This document shows positions 54,536 to 61,398 of a DNA stretch of 64,000 nt, piece by piece. This stretch comes from Ruminococcus sp. AF46-10NS. GTDB lineage: Bacteria > Bacillota > Clostridia > Lachnospirales > Lachnospiraceae. The stretch lies in assembly GCF_003474435.1 (NCBI RefSeq), contig NZ_QRNF01000017.1, positions 7,792 through 71,791 on the forward strand, in the 5' to 3' direction. The position numbers and the translations under genes are program-made. Position 1 is the stretch's first letter. Each line of letters starts with the position of its first letter. Below the pieces are notes generated by a model. It was not told where the DNA came from. It saw only the letters and a list, made by a program, of their open reading frames with translations, and did no database searches.

Positions 54536-55304
54536 CGTCTTCATCTCCAATCATATCCAGGTACTCATTTACGAGGGTTTCATAGTCTTCTGCTGCCGCT
54601 GATCTGGGACTGTGCAATGCTACAGGCATGCGCACGAATGTGCTCCTTGCTACTACACCAGAAAAGCGTATCTTCGTTCTCATGATCGGGTACTGTTCTT
54701 CGATGATCTCCGCTCCCTGCAGGTGCGCCTGGTTGAATTTCTGATATTTTGTTATAAAGCAGCGCACGTTCTTCAGATCCGGATTCAATTCTTCTTTTAC
54801 ATCATCAATCTGATCCAGAAGCTCGTTCATACCTTCCAGTGTGTTATCATCTACTTCCACCGGGATCAGGACATCGTCTGCGGCAGTCAGGGCGTTGATC
54901 ACCGACACATTGATATCCGGAGCATTATCGATCACGCAGAAATCGTAATTATCGGCTACCTGCTGCAGCGCCTTTCTCAACCGGTTCTGCTGTGGGCGTA
55001 CACGGTCCATGGTCACTTCCATGTTTGCAGTCAGGAGACCGAGGTTTGCTGTGATGATATCCAGATGCAGATAGTCAGTCTTGTTGATCAGCTTTTCCAT
55101 ATCCGGATGCCGGTCTACCATGATCCGGTCGATTCCTTCCCCATCCTGGGTACGGCGGTTCATTCCACGTGAACAGTCCCCCTGCTTGTCATTATCAACC
55201 AGAAGCACCTTATATCCTTTCCGCATCAGTATGTATGCGATGTTAATGCTTGATGTAGTCTTGGCCACACCGCCCTTTAAATTGATGATTGCTATTGTTC
55301 TCAT
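54522..55304 (-). CDS. parA: ParA-family partition ATPase
   Basis: 260 residues from ATG 55304 (AAGGAGG 7 bases upstream; 14 more upstream residues lack a site). Deviant Walker A KGGVAKTTSS at residues 10-19, DNDKQGDCSRGM, and VIDNAPD are hallmarks of ParA/Soj. Length is the normal short type Ib/Soj size, without an N-terminal HTH. It overlaps parB by 14 bases, a typical parAB operon. It positions replicated DNA by ATP-dependent nucleoid binding. Confidence 0.92.
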   Translation of the reverse strand: MRTIAIINLKGGVAKTTSSINIAYILMRKGYKVLLVDNDKQGDCSRGMNRRTQDGEGIDRIMVDRHPDMEKLINKTDYLHLDIITANLGLLTANMEVTMDRVRPQQNRLRKALQQVADNYDFCVIDNAPDINVSVINALTAADDVLIPVEVDDNTLEGMNELLDQIDDVKEELNPDLKNVRCFITKYQKFNQAHLQGAEIIEEQYPIMRTKIRFSGVVARSTFVRMPVALHSPRSAAAEDYETLVNEYLDMIGDEDDGEI

Positions 55305-55314
55305 GATATCCTCC

Positions 55315-55857
55315 TTATCTTTCCTCTCCCCTGCTGCATCCATCATTTTCTCTCAACGGTACAACTGGAAGGCCAAACCCTGCTCTACAATAGTGATATC
55401 CTGACTTTCCTTTAGCCCTGTACCTGCAGTCTTTGCAGAGTGTGATCTTACGATATCTGTTCATAAGCTGACCGGTCTGGCTCTTATCAAAGTTATTGAT
55501 CTTCTCATATTCCTCCCGGATTCTGTCAGTATACTGTTGTAATCCGCAGCGTCCGCATATCCTGTCCATCAAATCTCCCTGCATTTCTTCTCGAAACCTG
55601 CACAATTCATCGCAGACATATGCCATTAATTCCTCAAGGATGCCGTCTATGCCTTCGTCTTCGTTCCTTGTCTGCTCTCTGCATCCATTCTGGTTTTCCT
55701 CCGATCGTTCATCATCAAACCATATTCCTCCTTTTTCGTCTTTATAGTATGTAAACCGGATACCTGATTTAGTAATGGTACCCAGACATTCCATTGTTAA
55801 TATGTCCTGTTCCGGGCGCAGGCTCCAGCCCCTGCCCCAGTATTCTTCCACATTCAC
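55315..55857 (-). CDS. Hypothetical replication-region protein with zinc-like Cys cluster
   Basis: 180 residues from a GTG at 55857 (GGAGATGAAGC upstream). LGTITKSGIRFTYYKDEKGGIWFDDE suggests a beta N-terminus; the C-terminal part has CGRCG, CKDCRYRAKGKSGYHYCRAGFG and CSRG. It overlaps the RNase H-like gene by 89 bases and ends 10 bases before parA. No family recognised. May bind DNA or Rep. Confidence 0.6.
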   Translation of the reverse strand: MNVEEYWGRGWSLRPEQDILTMECLGTITKSGIRFTYYKDEKGGIWFDDERSEENQNGCREQTRNEDEGIDGILEELMAYVCDELCRFREEMQGDLMDRICGRCGLQQYTDRIREEYEKINNFDKSQTGQLMNRYRKITLCKDCRYRAKGKSGYHYCRAGFGLPVVPLRENDGCSRGEER

Positions 55858-56281
55858 GGTGCTTCATCTCCTCTCGCAGCCATGCGGAATAACTGTGTTT
55901 CTCTGTTTTTGCAGAGATTTTGTGTGTATCCGGAAGCTGATTTATGGCTTTAAACAGTTTGCGCCATTCCTCTCTGTTTGTAATTGGCTTTCCTTTTGTG
56001 TCCAGCCAGCCGGATCCGGCCATTTCCGTGATCTTTCCTAGGCGACTTGTAACATACAGATCGCTTATGTAAAAACACACATCACAGGCTCTTGTCATGT
56101 GATCCAGCGCATCTACCATGATGAGTAATATGGCCTGATGATATGTTCCAGTTACCCTTCCAAAATGCTCCCTTGTCTCTTTCCCTGTCCGGAGCTGAGT
56201 TGACAACACATATCCACATTTTCTTTCCACATTTCCACGAAATCGGCTGCTTGTCTCAATAAAAACATTTACTTGCTGCAT
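55769..56281 (-). CDS. RNase H-fold protein
   Basis: 170 residues from ATG 56281 (AAAGAGAAGGA upstream). VNVFIETSSRFRGN (strand 1 with D/E), GTYHQAILLIMVDALDHMTR (helix), and VCFYISDLYVTSRLGKITEMAGSGWLDTKGKPITNREEW match ribonuclease HI-like spacing (YxSDxYV, W, GKPxxNxxxW). It lies between rep and the Cys-rich gene; a role in removing RNA primers or in rep-RNA control is possible. Acidic residues are partly changed (the first D is E), so activity is uncertain. Confidence 0.62.
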   Translation of the reverse strand: MQQVNVFIETSSRFRGNVERKCGYVLSTQLRTGKETREHFGRVTGTYHQAILLIMVDALDHMTRACDVCFYISDLYVTSRLGKITEMAGSGWLDTKGKPITNREEWRKLFKAINQLPDTHKISAKTEKHSYSAWLREEMKHRECGRILGQGLEPAPGTGHINNGMSGYHY

Positions 56282-56298
56282 GTTAATTCCTTCTCTTT

Positions 56299-57102
56299 TC
56301 AAATCTGCATCTTTTCCGTAGCTCTATCGAGCCATCCTATATCTGTATGTGCTTTTAAGCGGAACATAGTGTATCGCCTGTATTTGTATCCTGTTTTCGG
56401 GTTAATTCCTTCGTGAATTTTTGCTATGTAATAACCTTTTTTGGGCTTGGGTTCTTTTTGCCATCTCCGGAGCTTGTCTACATGTGGTTTAGGCAGAGGC
56501 ATATTCCTGGAAGTGTTGTAGCTTGCTTCTTTAATTCTCGGTTTTGCAAGCGTTCCGTCTTCTTTCTCTTCCTGAGTATTTTCATCTTTTGTTATGTAAT
56601 TCCCAAGTTCTGTGAAATCTTCATCGTAATACTGGCTCTTTTTTATCGCGCAAGCCCATGTTCCGCCTTTCTGCCAGGCTTTTTCTAAGATACTGGCTGT
56701 ATCACCAATTTCATTAACGATGATGTGAATATGCCAGGCTCCTCTCGTTCCTTTCTCTATATTTCTGATCCAGAACAGTTCATACCCTCTTTTTTTGTAT
56801 TCTCTTCTCACTATTCGTATTGCTTTTTTAAAATCATCTAAAGCTTCTTTCATACTTCCAGGGCGATTTTTCACCAGATAGCCCCACGTGGCCAAGATAT
56901 CTCCCGGGCCAAAATACGTGAGCATTTTATGCCTGGCTTTCTTGGCCTTATTCATTGCATTGACTTTTTTCATATCTTCCCTGGTTGGAGTTTTCTTCTT
57001 TTCTCTCTTCTTGCCTTTTGCTCCATACTTCCCGTCATGATACTCTTCTCTCTCGATGAGATCTCCACCCCGGAACGTGTATTCATTACGTCTCGTAGCC
57101 AT
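56299..57102 (-). CDS. HUH-type replication initiator (Rep)
   Basis: 267 residues. The HUH motif is GTRGAWHIHIIVNEIG (H-U-H with I), and the downstream YYDEDFTELGNYITKDENT has the tyrosine-lysine arrangement of motif 3 (Tyr with YxxK). N-terminal helix region includes KARHKMLTYFGPGDILATWGY. Such proteins nick a double-strand origin and start rolling-circle replication of plasmids and phages. The gene is alone in front of the replication block; a + strand small RNA unit lies upstream at 57,200-57,300. Confidence 0.8.
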   Translation of the reverse strand: MATRRNEYTFRGGDLIEREEYHDGKYGAKGKKREKKKTPTREDMKKVNAMNKAKKARHKMLTYFGPGDILATWGYLVKNRPGSMKEALDDFKKAIRIVRREYKKRGYELFWIRNIEKGTRGAWHIHIIVNEIGDTASILEKAWQKGGTWACAIKKSQYYDEDFTELGNYITKDENTQEEKEDGTLAKPRIKEASYNTSRNMPLPKPHVDKLRRWQKEPKPKKGYYIAKIHEGINPKTGYKYRRYTMFRLKAHTDIGWLDRATEKMQI

Positions 57103-57199
57103 ATTTTTGTCCTAACTTTAATATCTTTATCAAGTCCTAAATGGGTCTTCCGACCCTCAAAAAAGGTTAAAAATATAGCGGTACATAACCGCCGGATGC

Positions 57200-57300
57200 T
57201 TGACTTTCCGGCTCCCTGGTGTTATATTTTATGTAAACTAGTTTGCTCCAGGGGCCGGATGGTCCTGGCTCAAGCGGTGCAACGCCTGAGCCTTTTTTTT
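57200..57300 (+). ncRNA. Possible counter-transcribed RNA upstream of rep
   Basis: A plus-strand promoter TTGACT (57200-57205), 17-base spacer, TATATT (57223-57228) is followed after about 40 bases by a terminator (GGCTCA 57267-57272 with TGAGCC 57287-57292, inner GCG/CGC, T8 to 57300). This would give an RNA of about 65 nt running away from rep, antisense to the leader of minus-strand rep transcripts from further right. No ORF of note fits inside. A hairpin GGCGGTTATGTACCGC lies at 57177-57192 beside it. Confidence 0.55.
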
Positions 57301-57347
57301 CTTTTACCTCTTGATTTCTTCTGTGAATTTGATATACTTATTTCAGG

Positions 57348-57551
57348 TTAGTTGTTTAAGCCCTTTACATTTGCAGATGTGAGGGCTCTTTTTATTGTAT
57401 CTTCCAGCCATGTGATCGCTATCATGGCCACGATCGTTATACAAATGCTTCCTGTCAGGAATGTGAGCTTATCGCCCCAGTCCCAGAGTGGAAGTAATGC
57501 TACGAGCTGACCTGTAACCAGCTGATGATTAAGTTCTTCTGCATCTTTATT
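57348..57551 (-). CDS. Small membrane protein (start codon altered)
   Basis: About 67 residues in the coding frame: KDAEELNHQLVTGQLVALLPLWDW, a membrane helix (FLTGSICITIVAMIAITWLEDTI), ending SANVKGLNN. No ATG in this frame: GAGGAG ACGA is followed by AT-AAA, where ATG-AAA is expected (a missing G). The overlapping ATG at 57544 belongs to another frame. A holin-like or exclusion role is possible but unproven. Confidence 0.5.
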   Translation of the reverse strand, partial: NKDAEELNHQLVTGQLVALLPLWDWGDKLTFLTGSICITIVAMIAITWLEDTIKRALTSANVKGLNN

Positions 57552-57559
57552 CGTCTCCT

Positions 57560-57715
57560 CTATCCCACTGATTTTCTTATGTAATAATCATTGACTATCC
57601 GAGATACGTTATCTATGATCTTCTGGTTGTCTTCCGGAGTATTGTTCTTGCAGTAGTCGTCATGGATCCGGATTACTCCTCCGGATCCATTTTTGATTTC
57701 TTTGATAATTGCCAT
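57560..57715 (-). CDS. 51-residue phage protein
   Basis: MAIIKEIKNGSGGVIRIHDDYC... , from ATG 57715 with CAGGAGG upstream and a stop that flows into the next Shine-Dalgarno. Helical C-terminus (NQKIIDNVSRIVNDYYIRKS). Similar small proteins precede rep modules in clostridial plasmids and phages, but I cannot name the family. Confidence 0.6.
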   Translation of the reverse strand: MAIIKEIKNGSGGVIRIHDDYCKNNTPEDNQKIIDNVSRIVNDYYIRKSVG

Positions 57716-57797
57716 CTAGTTCACCTCCTGTTTTATCGTATGAAGATTGTGTTTATTGTGTTTATAGAATTTTTACTACTTTGTCGAACGCTTTTTC

Positions 57798-57870
57798 TTG
57801 CAGTTTCGACAGTGCACTCCTATTCTGTGTATACAGGGTGCTGACACACCCGAGTACATATGGAAGGAGG
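57798..57870 (+). promoter_or_regulatory. Repeated promoter-leader module, copy 1
   Basis: TTGCAG (57798-57803), 17-base spacer ending in CACTCC, TATTCT (57821-57826), then a hairpin GGGTG/CACCC (57836-57851), CGAGTACAT and GGAAGGAGG. Upstream TTGTCGAACG and TTTCGACA form an inverted TGTCGAA/TTCGACA pair. Precedes the 52-residue gene at 57877. Confidence 0.7.
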
Positions 57871-57876
57871 TTCTTT

Positions 57877-58035
57877 ATGACAAACGAGCAGATCGCTCAT
57901 GATCTGGCAGTTGCCCGAATGGCTGGAAAACAGCTTCCGGCAGATGTTCTGGTTGACGAATACAAGAAGAACTACAAAGAAATTCTTAAATATCTGAAAT
58001 CCCAGACACCTAAAGCCAGATTTAGAGAAATCTAA
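57877..58035 (+). CDS. Small plus-strand protein (52 residues)
   Basis: MTNEQIAHDLAVARMAGKQLPA then EYKKNYKEILKYLKSQTPK; a helical hydrophilic protein with GGAAGGAGG 7 bases before ATG. It is embedded against the direction of the surrounding genes and ends 4 bases inside the next minus-strand gene (convergent overlap). It has its own promoter of the repeated type. No family recognised. Confidence 0.6.
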   Translation: MTNEQIAHDLAVARMAGKQLPADVLVDEYKKNYKEILKYLKSQTPKARFREI

Positions 58036-58235
58036 ACACCCTGAAACTGCAGGTATATATCCGCAGCATCTTTAAGGACAAGCATGGCATCTTTCGCTGA
58101 AATGTCTTTAGAACTGTCTACTATCGTATCTAAGACTTTCAGTGAAAGAATTGCCAGCTCATCTGTGGATGAATATTGTAATGTTCTGGCTTTAATTGCT
58201 TTTCTTCCGGCCTTTTCGTATTTTCCTTTTTTCAT
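58032..58235 (-). CDS. Small early protein (67 residues)
   Basis: KKGKYEKAGRKAIKARTLQYSSTDELAILSLKVLDTIVDSSKDISAKDAMLVLKDAADIYLQFQG, from ATG 58235 with AAAGGAACAA upstream. Basic N-terminus and a C-terminal helical half; some similarity in shape to small DNA-binding or host-takeover proteins. Convergent with the 52-residue gene (4-base overlap). Confidence 0.55.
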   Translation of the reverse strand: MKKGKYEKAGRKAIKARTLQYSSTDELAILSLKVLDTIVDSSKDISAKDAMLVLKDAADIYLQFQGV

Positions 58236-58275
58236 CTTGGTTTGTTCCTTTCTAACCAAATTAATTTACTGATAT

Positions 58276-58473
58276 TCAATGAATAAAGACGATCGGTCTT
58301 AACCCTTCCTTACGACCTGCATCATTAATCCGGCGCAGGTCTTCTTCTGTTATCTTGCCTTTCAGATGTTCTACTAAAGCTTCTGGATTATCGTGGAATC
58401 TTTTTCCAAATTCTATAATTATGCGAGCTGCAAGATCTGTATTTGTCTGTTTCAAGAGATCAAATCTGTTCAT
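58276..58473 (-). CDS. Small early protein (65 residues)
   Basis: NRFDLLKQTNTDLAARIIIEFGKRFHDNPEALVEHLKGKITEEDLRRINDAGRKEGLRPIVFIH from ATG 58473 with AGAGGTG upstream. Two helical halves; no recognised family. Sits in the early minus-strand row upstream of rep. Confidence 0.55.
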   Translation of the reverse strand: MNRFDLLKQTNTDLAARIIIEFGKRFHDNPEALVEHLKGKITEEDLRRINDAGRKEGLRPIVFIH

Positions 58474-58522
58474 TTTTTCCACCTCTTTATAAAAATTTAA
58501 GCAAATTGTCGAACGTCTTTCA

Positions 58523-58595
58523 TTGACTGTCGAACTGTATACTCCTATCCTATAAATACAGGCACTGGCATGCCGAGTATCTGAGAAAGGAGGAT
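58523..58595 (+). promoter_or_regulatory. Repeated promoter-leader module, copy 2
   Basis: TTGACT (58523-58528), 17-base spacer ending CTCC, TATCCT (58546-58551), then GGCA/TGCC hairpin (58561-58574), GAGTATCT and AAAGGAGG. TTGTCGAACG precedes it and CTGTCGAACTG sits in the spacer as a direct repeat. Precedes the gene at 58600. Confidence 0.7.
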
Positions 58596-58599
58596 TCTT

Positions 58600-58785
58600 A
58601 TGGAAAGAAATTATTCTGTAACTGGTTTTTGCCCAAAAGTAAATAAGGACATCAAGGTATCGGTCACATACATCTTCAACACTGATGTATGGGAAAAAGG
58701 CATTAGTGAATCGCCTTGTTCATCTCCGTGTAAAGATGAATGTCCTATTCTTGCTTCTGCTCCAGATGAATTAAAGAGTATCTAA
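58600..58785 (+). CDS. Small plus-strand Cys-containing protein (61 residues)
   Basis: MERNYSVTGFCPKVNKDIKV then CSSPCKDECPILASAPDELKSI. C...CxxPC...C arrangement suggests a zinc or disulfide site in a small beta protein. Start preceded by GGAGGATTCT. It runs against the early operon and overlaps the next minus gene by 15 bases at its 3' end. Confidence 0.55.
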   Translation: MERNYSVTGFCPKVNKDIKVSVTYIFNTDVWEKGISESPCSSPCKDECPILASAPDELKSI

Positions 58786-59100
58786 AACCAGTTCTATTCC
58801 ATTCTCCCTGCAAAGCTCTACCATTTTATCTTTAGGAATTACACCCGATGCAAGCAGTTTACTGATTGATATGTATTGTCTGTTATATGGTTCTGGCAAT
58901 GCAGGGAGCATTTTTGCATCCAGCGTAACATTCGTTGCTTTCAGGTCGATCTGTAACACAGGAAGTCCTTTGTTTTCTTTGTAATTCTGTGAAAATCTCA
59001 CTCCTGCAACTCCCGGAAGCTCTTTTCCGTCAATGAAAATTTTTGTGTTTGTAATTCCATCTGTCTGAATTAATATTTGTGGTTTTCTTATGTTTTCCAT
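58771..59100 (-). CDS. Conserved small phage protein (109 residues)
   Basis: IRKPQILIQTDGITNTKIFIDGKELPGVAGVRFSQNYKENKGLPVLQIDLKATNVTLDAKMLPALPEPY then a helical end. This beta-rich N-terminal core (IDG-K-L-GV-GVRFSQNY...LP-LQIDL) recurs in Firmicute prophages, function unknown. From ATG 59100 with GAGGAGAATT upstream. Confidence 0.6.
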   Translation of the reverse strand: MENIRKPQILIQTDGITNTKIFIDGKELPGVAGVRFSQNYKENKGLPVLQIDLKATNVTLDAKMLPALPEPYNRQYISISKLLASGVIPKDKMVELCRENGIELVLDTL

Positions 59101-59130
59101 CCTAATTCTCCTCTTGGTCTGACATAAATA

Positions 59131-59205
59131 TTGACTTTCTACTGTTTCTCTCCTATTCTTTTCTTACAGGGCACTGGCATGCCCGAGTATCTCAAAAAGG
59201 AGAAA
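59131..59205 (+). promoter_or_regulatory. Repeated promoter-leader module, copy 3
   Basis: TTGACT (59131-59136), 17-base spacer ending CTCC, TATTCT (59154-59159), then GGGCA/TGCCC hairpin (59169-59184), CGAGTATCT, and AAAAAGGAG. Identical layout to copies 1 and 2. Precedes DUF2513. Confidence 0.7.
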
Positions 59206-59210
59206 ATATC

Positions 59211-59594
59211 ATGCAATTAACACCTGACTGTATACGTGATGTTTTACTTGAACTTGAAACATTTCATATTGGTGCGTACAAAGCTGATGAATTTCAAAAC
59301 TCTATGTCATCACATGATCGTGAACAAGTTTTGTATACCCTCATTAAATTGTTTGAGGGTGGCTATATCAACGCTCAATACGAACGATCACCTACTGGCC
59401 AGTTGATTACATTTCGAGTTTATGATATGACTTTTCAAGGACATGAGTTTCTTGAAAAAATCCGGTCAGAAACCGTATGGGATCAAAAATTAAAACCTGT
59501 TTTTACAACCATCGGTTCCATGTCTTTGGATGTAATATCCAATGTAGCAAATAGCGCCATAACATCCCTCGTCTTAAAAAAACTGAACTTATAA
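59211..59594 (+). CDS. DUF2513 protein
   Basis: 127 residues: LTPDCIRDVLLELETFHIGAYKADEF, VLYTLIKLFEGGYINAQYE, DMTFQGHEFLEKIRSETVWDQ and a C-terminal VISNVANSAITSLVLKK. This is the DUF2513 (winged-helix-like) pattern of Firmicute mobile elements. Start after AAAGGAGAAAATATC. Function unknown; the C-terminal helix looks amphipathic. Convergent with the small membrane gene by six bases. Confidence 0.8.
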   Translation: MQLTPDCIRDVLLELETFHIGAYKADEFQNSMSSHDREQVLYTLIKLFEGGYINAQYERSPTGQLITFRVYDMTFQGHEFLEKIRSETVWDQKLKPVFTTIGSMSLDVISNVANSAITSLVLKKLNL

Positions 59595-59765
59595 TTTAAA
59601 AAGCTTTTTTGCTGCGAAGTGGGTGCATTCTTCCAGATCCTGATTATCCGGAAGTTTGTATCCGCTTTTTTCGATATAATAGATAAGTGCTGCACAAGAA
59701 ATGCTTCGAGCCAGCCACCCTACGGCGCATATCGCTGTTGATATAACAAAAACTGCTGTTATCAC
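59589..59765 (-). CDS. Small membrane protein (58 residues)
   Basis: MITAVFVISTAICAVGWLARSISCAALIYYIEKSGYK... from GTG 59765 (AGGAGGTGAGAG 7 bases upstream); one N-terminal membrane segment, C-terminal charged part. Might be a host-takeover or exclusion peptide. No family recognised. Confidence 0.5.
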   Translation of the reverse strand: MITAVFVISTAICAVGWLARSISCAALIYYIEKSGYKLPDNQDLEECTHFAAKKLFKL

Positions 59766-59805
59766 TTCTCTCACCTCCTAAGCTGATTCTTTACGATCTG
59801 GATTG

Positions 59806-59880
59806 TTGACTTTTACTTGTGTTTCTCCTATTATTTGTCTTGTGAATATCTTTTCATTTAAAATAAAATTTCAAAGGAGT
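59806..59880 (+). promoter_or_regulatory. Repeated promoter module, copy 4 (no hairpin)
   Basis: TTGACT (59806-59811), 17-base spacer ending in TCTCC, TATTAT (59829-59834), then AAAGGAG before the gene at 59886. It shares the -35 to -10 pattern with copies 1-3 but lacks the GGCA hairpin. Confidence 0.65.
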
Positions 59881-59885
59881 ATTTT

Positions 59886-60194
59886 ATGGATAAAACAACT
59901 AAACAAATACTTAAGAAAATTATAGCTTCTGAAAATCAAACCGTTGTGTCGTCCGGTATAGACAATCCTTTTAGCGATATCGCACCTATTTCTGCTGTAA
60001 ATGCGTCTATTGATTACTTAGTTAAAAATGGATACATTTACATAGACGAAGGCCTAACAACACAGTTTTCAGTCGCATATCGTGTATTACACCCATTCCA
60101 GCATTACTTAAAAAGCTTAATAGCTTATCTTTTACAAAACTGGATAGCAATAGTAGCTCTTATCATTTCAATAATCGCGCTATTAAAGCAATAA
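59886..60194 (+). CDS. Membrane-tailed winged-helix-like protein
   Basis: 102 residues: a helical, winged-helix-like N-terminus (KQILKKIIASENQTVV, AVNASIDYLVKNGYIYIDEG) and one C-terminal membrane segment (LQNWIAIVALIISIIALL). Topology resembles DUF2513 neighbours with a membrane tail. Start after AAAGGAGTATTTT. Expressed from the fourth repeated promoter, probably in the lysogen. A superinfection-exclusion role is a guess. Confidence 0.55.
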   Translation: MDKTTKQILKKIIASENQTVVSSGIDNPFSDIAPISAVNASIDYLVKNGYIYIDEGLTTQFSVAYRVLHPFQHYLKSLIAYLLQNWIAIVALIISIIALLKQ

Positions 60195-60265
60195 TGGCTA
60201 TCGTTAATGCAATGTACTGCAAATTATTGTCTTTCGTTTCTTCTCACCTTTTTCTAAATATTTAT

Positions 60266-60279
60266 TTCAACATGTTGAA
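60266..60279. promoter_or_regulatory. Palindromic repressor operator beyond the Cro-like gene
   Basis: TTCAACATGTTGAA (60266-60279) is a perfect 14-bp palindrome of the same half-sites as the operators at 60495-60590. It abuts the stop codon of the XRE gene at 60280. Confidence 0.65.
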
Positions 60280-60474
60280 CTATGTTTCAAAAAAAATTTC
60301 TGATACTTTTTTATTAAGTGCTTTTGCTATCCTCAAAAGAGTACCTGTCGTAGTTGTTGTGATTGCCCCACTTTCTAAACCAGATATAATAGTTCGTGAT
60401 ACTCCACTTTTTTCTGCCAATTCGCATTGAGACATTTTTTTCTCTTTTCTGCACTCTTTTATCTTATATCCCAT
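60280..60474 (-). CDS. Cro-like XRE regulator
   Basis: 64 residues: a single helix-turn-helix domain, KIKECRKEKKMSQCELAEKSGVSRTIISGLESG and LLRIAKALNKKVSEIF. Divergent from the repressor with a shared 143-base operator region, as for a Cro/CI pair. Start after AAAGGAGATG. First gene of the minus-strand early operon. Confidence 0.85.
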   Translation of the reverse strand: MGYKIKECRKEKKMSQCELAEKSGVSRTIISGLESGAITTTTTGTLLRIAKALNKKVSEIFFET

Positions 60475-60494
60475 TTGTTAATCATCTCCTTTCC

Positions 60495-60592
60495 GTTCAT
60501 CATGTTGAACTGCTTGTATCATAGCACCCCATTTTTATTTTGTCAAGCATGTTGAACATTTTTATTGACTATTTTTCAACATGTTGTACAAT
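60495..60592. promoter_or_regulatory. Immunity operator and divergent promoters
   Basis: Three sites of the half-palindrome CATGTTGAAC: GTTCATCATGTTGAAC (60495-60510), AAGCATGTTGAAC (60545-60557) and TTCAACATGTTGTAC (60575-60589). Plus promoter for the repressor: TTGACT (60565-60570), 16 bases, TACAAT (60587-60592). Minus promoter: TTGACA (60541-60546), 17 bases, TATGAT (60518-60523). The sites overlap both promoters. Confidence 0.78.
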
Positions 60593-60617
60593 ATACTAAA
60601 CAAAAAGAGGTGATTCA

Positions 60618-61109
60618 ATGACATTAGGTGATATTATAAAAAACTATCGTGAATGTAACAATATTACAATAGGAGAATTTGCAAGTGCTTGTTCTCTAAG
60701 CAAAGGTTATATTTCCATGCTGGAAAACAATATTAACCCAAGAAATAATAAGCCAATTTCTCCAACGTTGCCTTCTATGGCAAAAGTTGCATCTGGCATG
60801 GGAATTGAATTAGATACTTTATTAAAAATGTTAGATGGCAAGCAATCTGTACAACTTATTGAAGATAATATAGATTCAATCCAAGTAGTTCCAAGTTCTT
60901 CTCAATGCAAAGAAATTATAGAAGTATGTGAACAGTTATCTGCCCACAACCAAAAAAAAGTCCTCACCTACTCCAAGAACCTGCTCTCCACCCAGCAGAT
61001 GGAGGAAGCACTCATCCCTAACGCCGCTCATGCTTTTAACCCGACTGAGGAAGAAAAGAAACATGCGAATGATATTATGATGGACGATTCTTTTTGGGAA
61101 CAAAAATGA
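60618..61109 (+). CDS. XRE-family phage repressor (CI-like)
   Basis: 163 residues: N-terminal HTH (TLGDIIKNYRECNNITIGEFASACSLSKGYISMLEN) and a C-terminal region for dimerisation (LIEDNIDSIQVVPSSSQCKEIIEVCEQL, KVLTYSKNLLS). No LexA-type peptidase motif is visible, so inactivation is probably by the ImmA-type protease encoded downstream. It should bind the CATGTTGAAC operators. Start after AAGAGGTG. Confidence 0.87.
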   Translation: MTLGDIIKNYRECNNITIGEFASACSLSKGYISMLENNINPRNNKPISPTLPSMAKVASGMGIELDTLLKMLDGKQSVQLIEDNIDSIQVVPSSSQCKEIIEVCEQLSAHNQKKVLTYSKNLLSTQQMEEALIPNAAHAFNPTEEEKKHANDIMMDDSFWEQK

Positions 61110-61125
61110 AAGGAGAAATGAAATT

Positions 61126-61398
61126 ATGATGTATCCATTTATGACACTGAATGATGACACTGAAATTACACACTCTGAAATGAAAGCAGACGGAAAAGTC
61201 AAAGTTTACATTGAAACTCCCGATGAAAGGTACTGTTTCAAGCACGCCACCTGTTGGCTTCCTGGTTATGACTGGGAGGAAATCTTTCAATATTCAGATG
61301 AAGAAATTGACCGGTTCGATGAGATTATACATTCTATGGCTCATTTAATTATGGAATTTTCTCAGGAAGGAGGCTTCGACAATGCCTCAAATTTTTAG
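61126..61398 (+). CDS. Small acidic protein next to DUF4160
   Basis: 90 residues, acidic: PFMTLNDDTEITHSEMKADGKVKVYIETPDERYCFKHATCWLPGYDWEEIFQYSDEEIDRFDEIIHSMAHLIMEFS. Start after AAAGGAGAAATG. It overlaps DUF4160 by 17 bases, so the two are coupled and probably interact, as antitoxin or partner. No family is assigned. Confidence 0.6.
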   Translation: MMYPFMTLNDDTEITHSEMKADGKVKVYIETPDERYCFKHATCWLPGYDWEEIFQYSDEEIDRFDEIIHSMAHLIMEFSQEGGFDNASNF

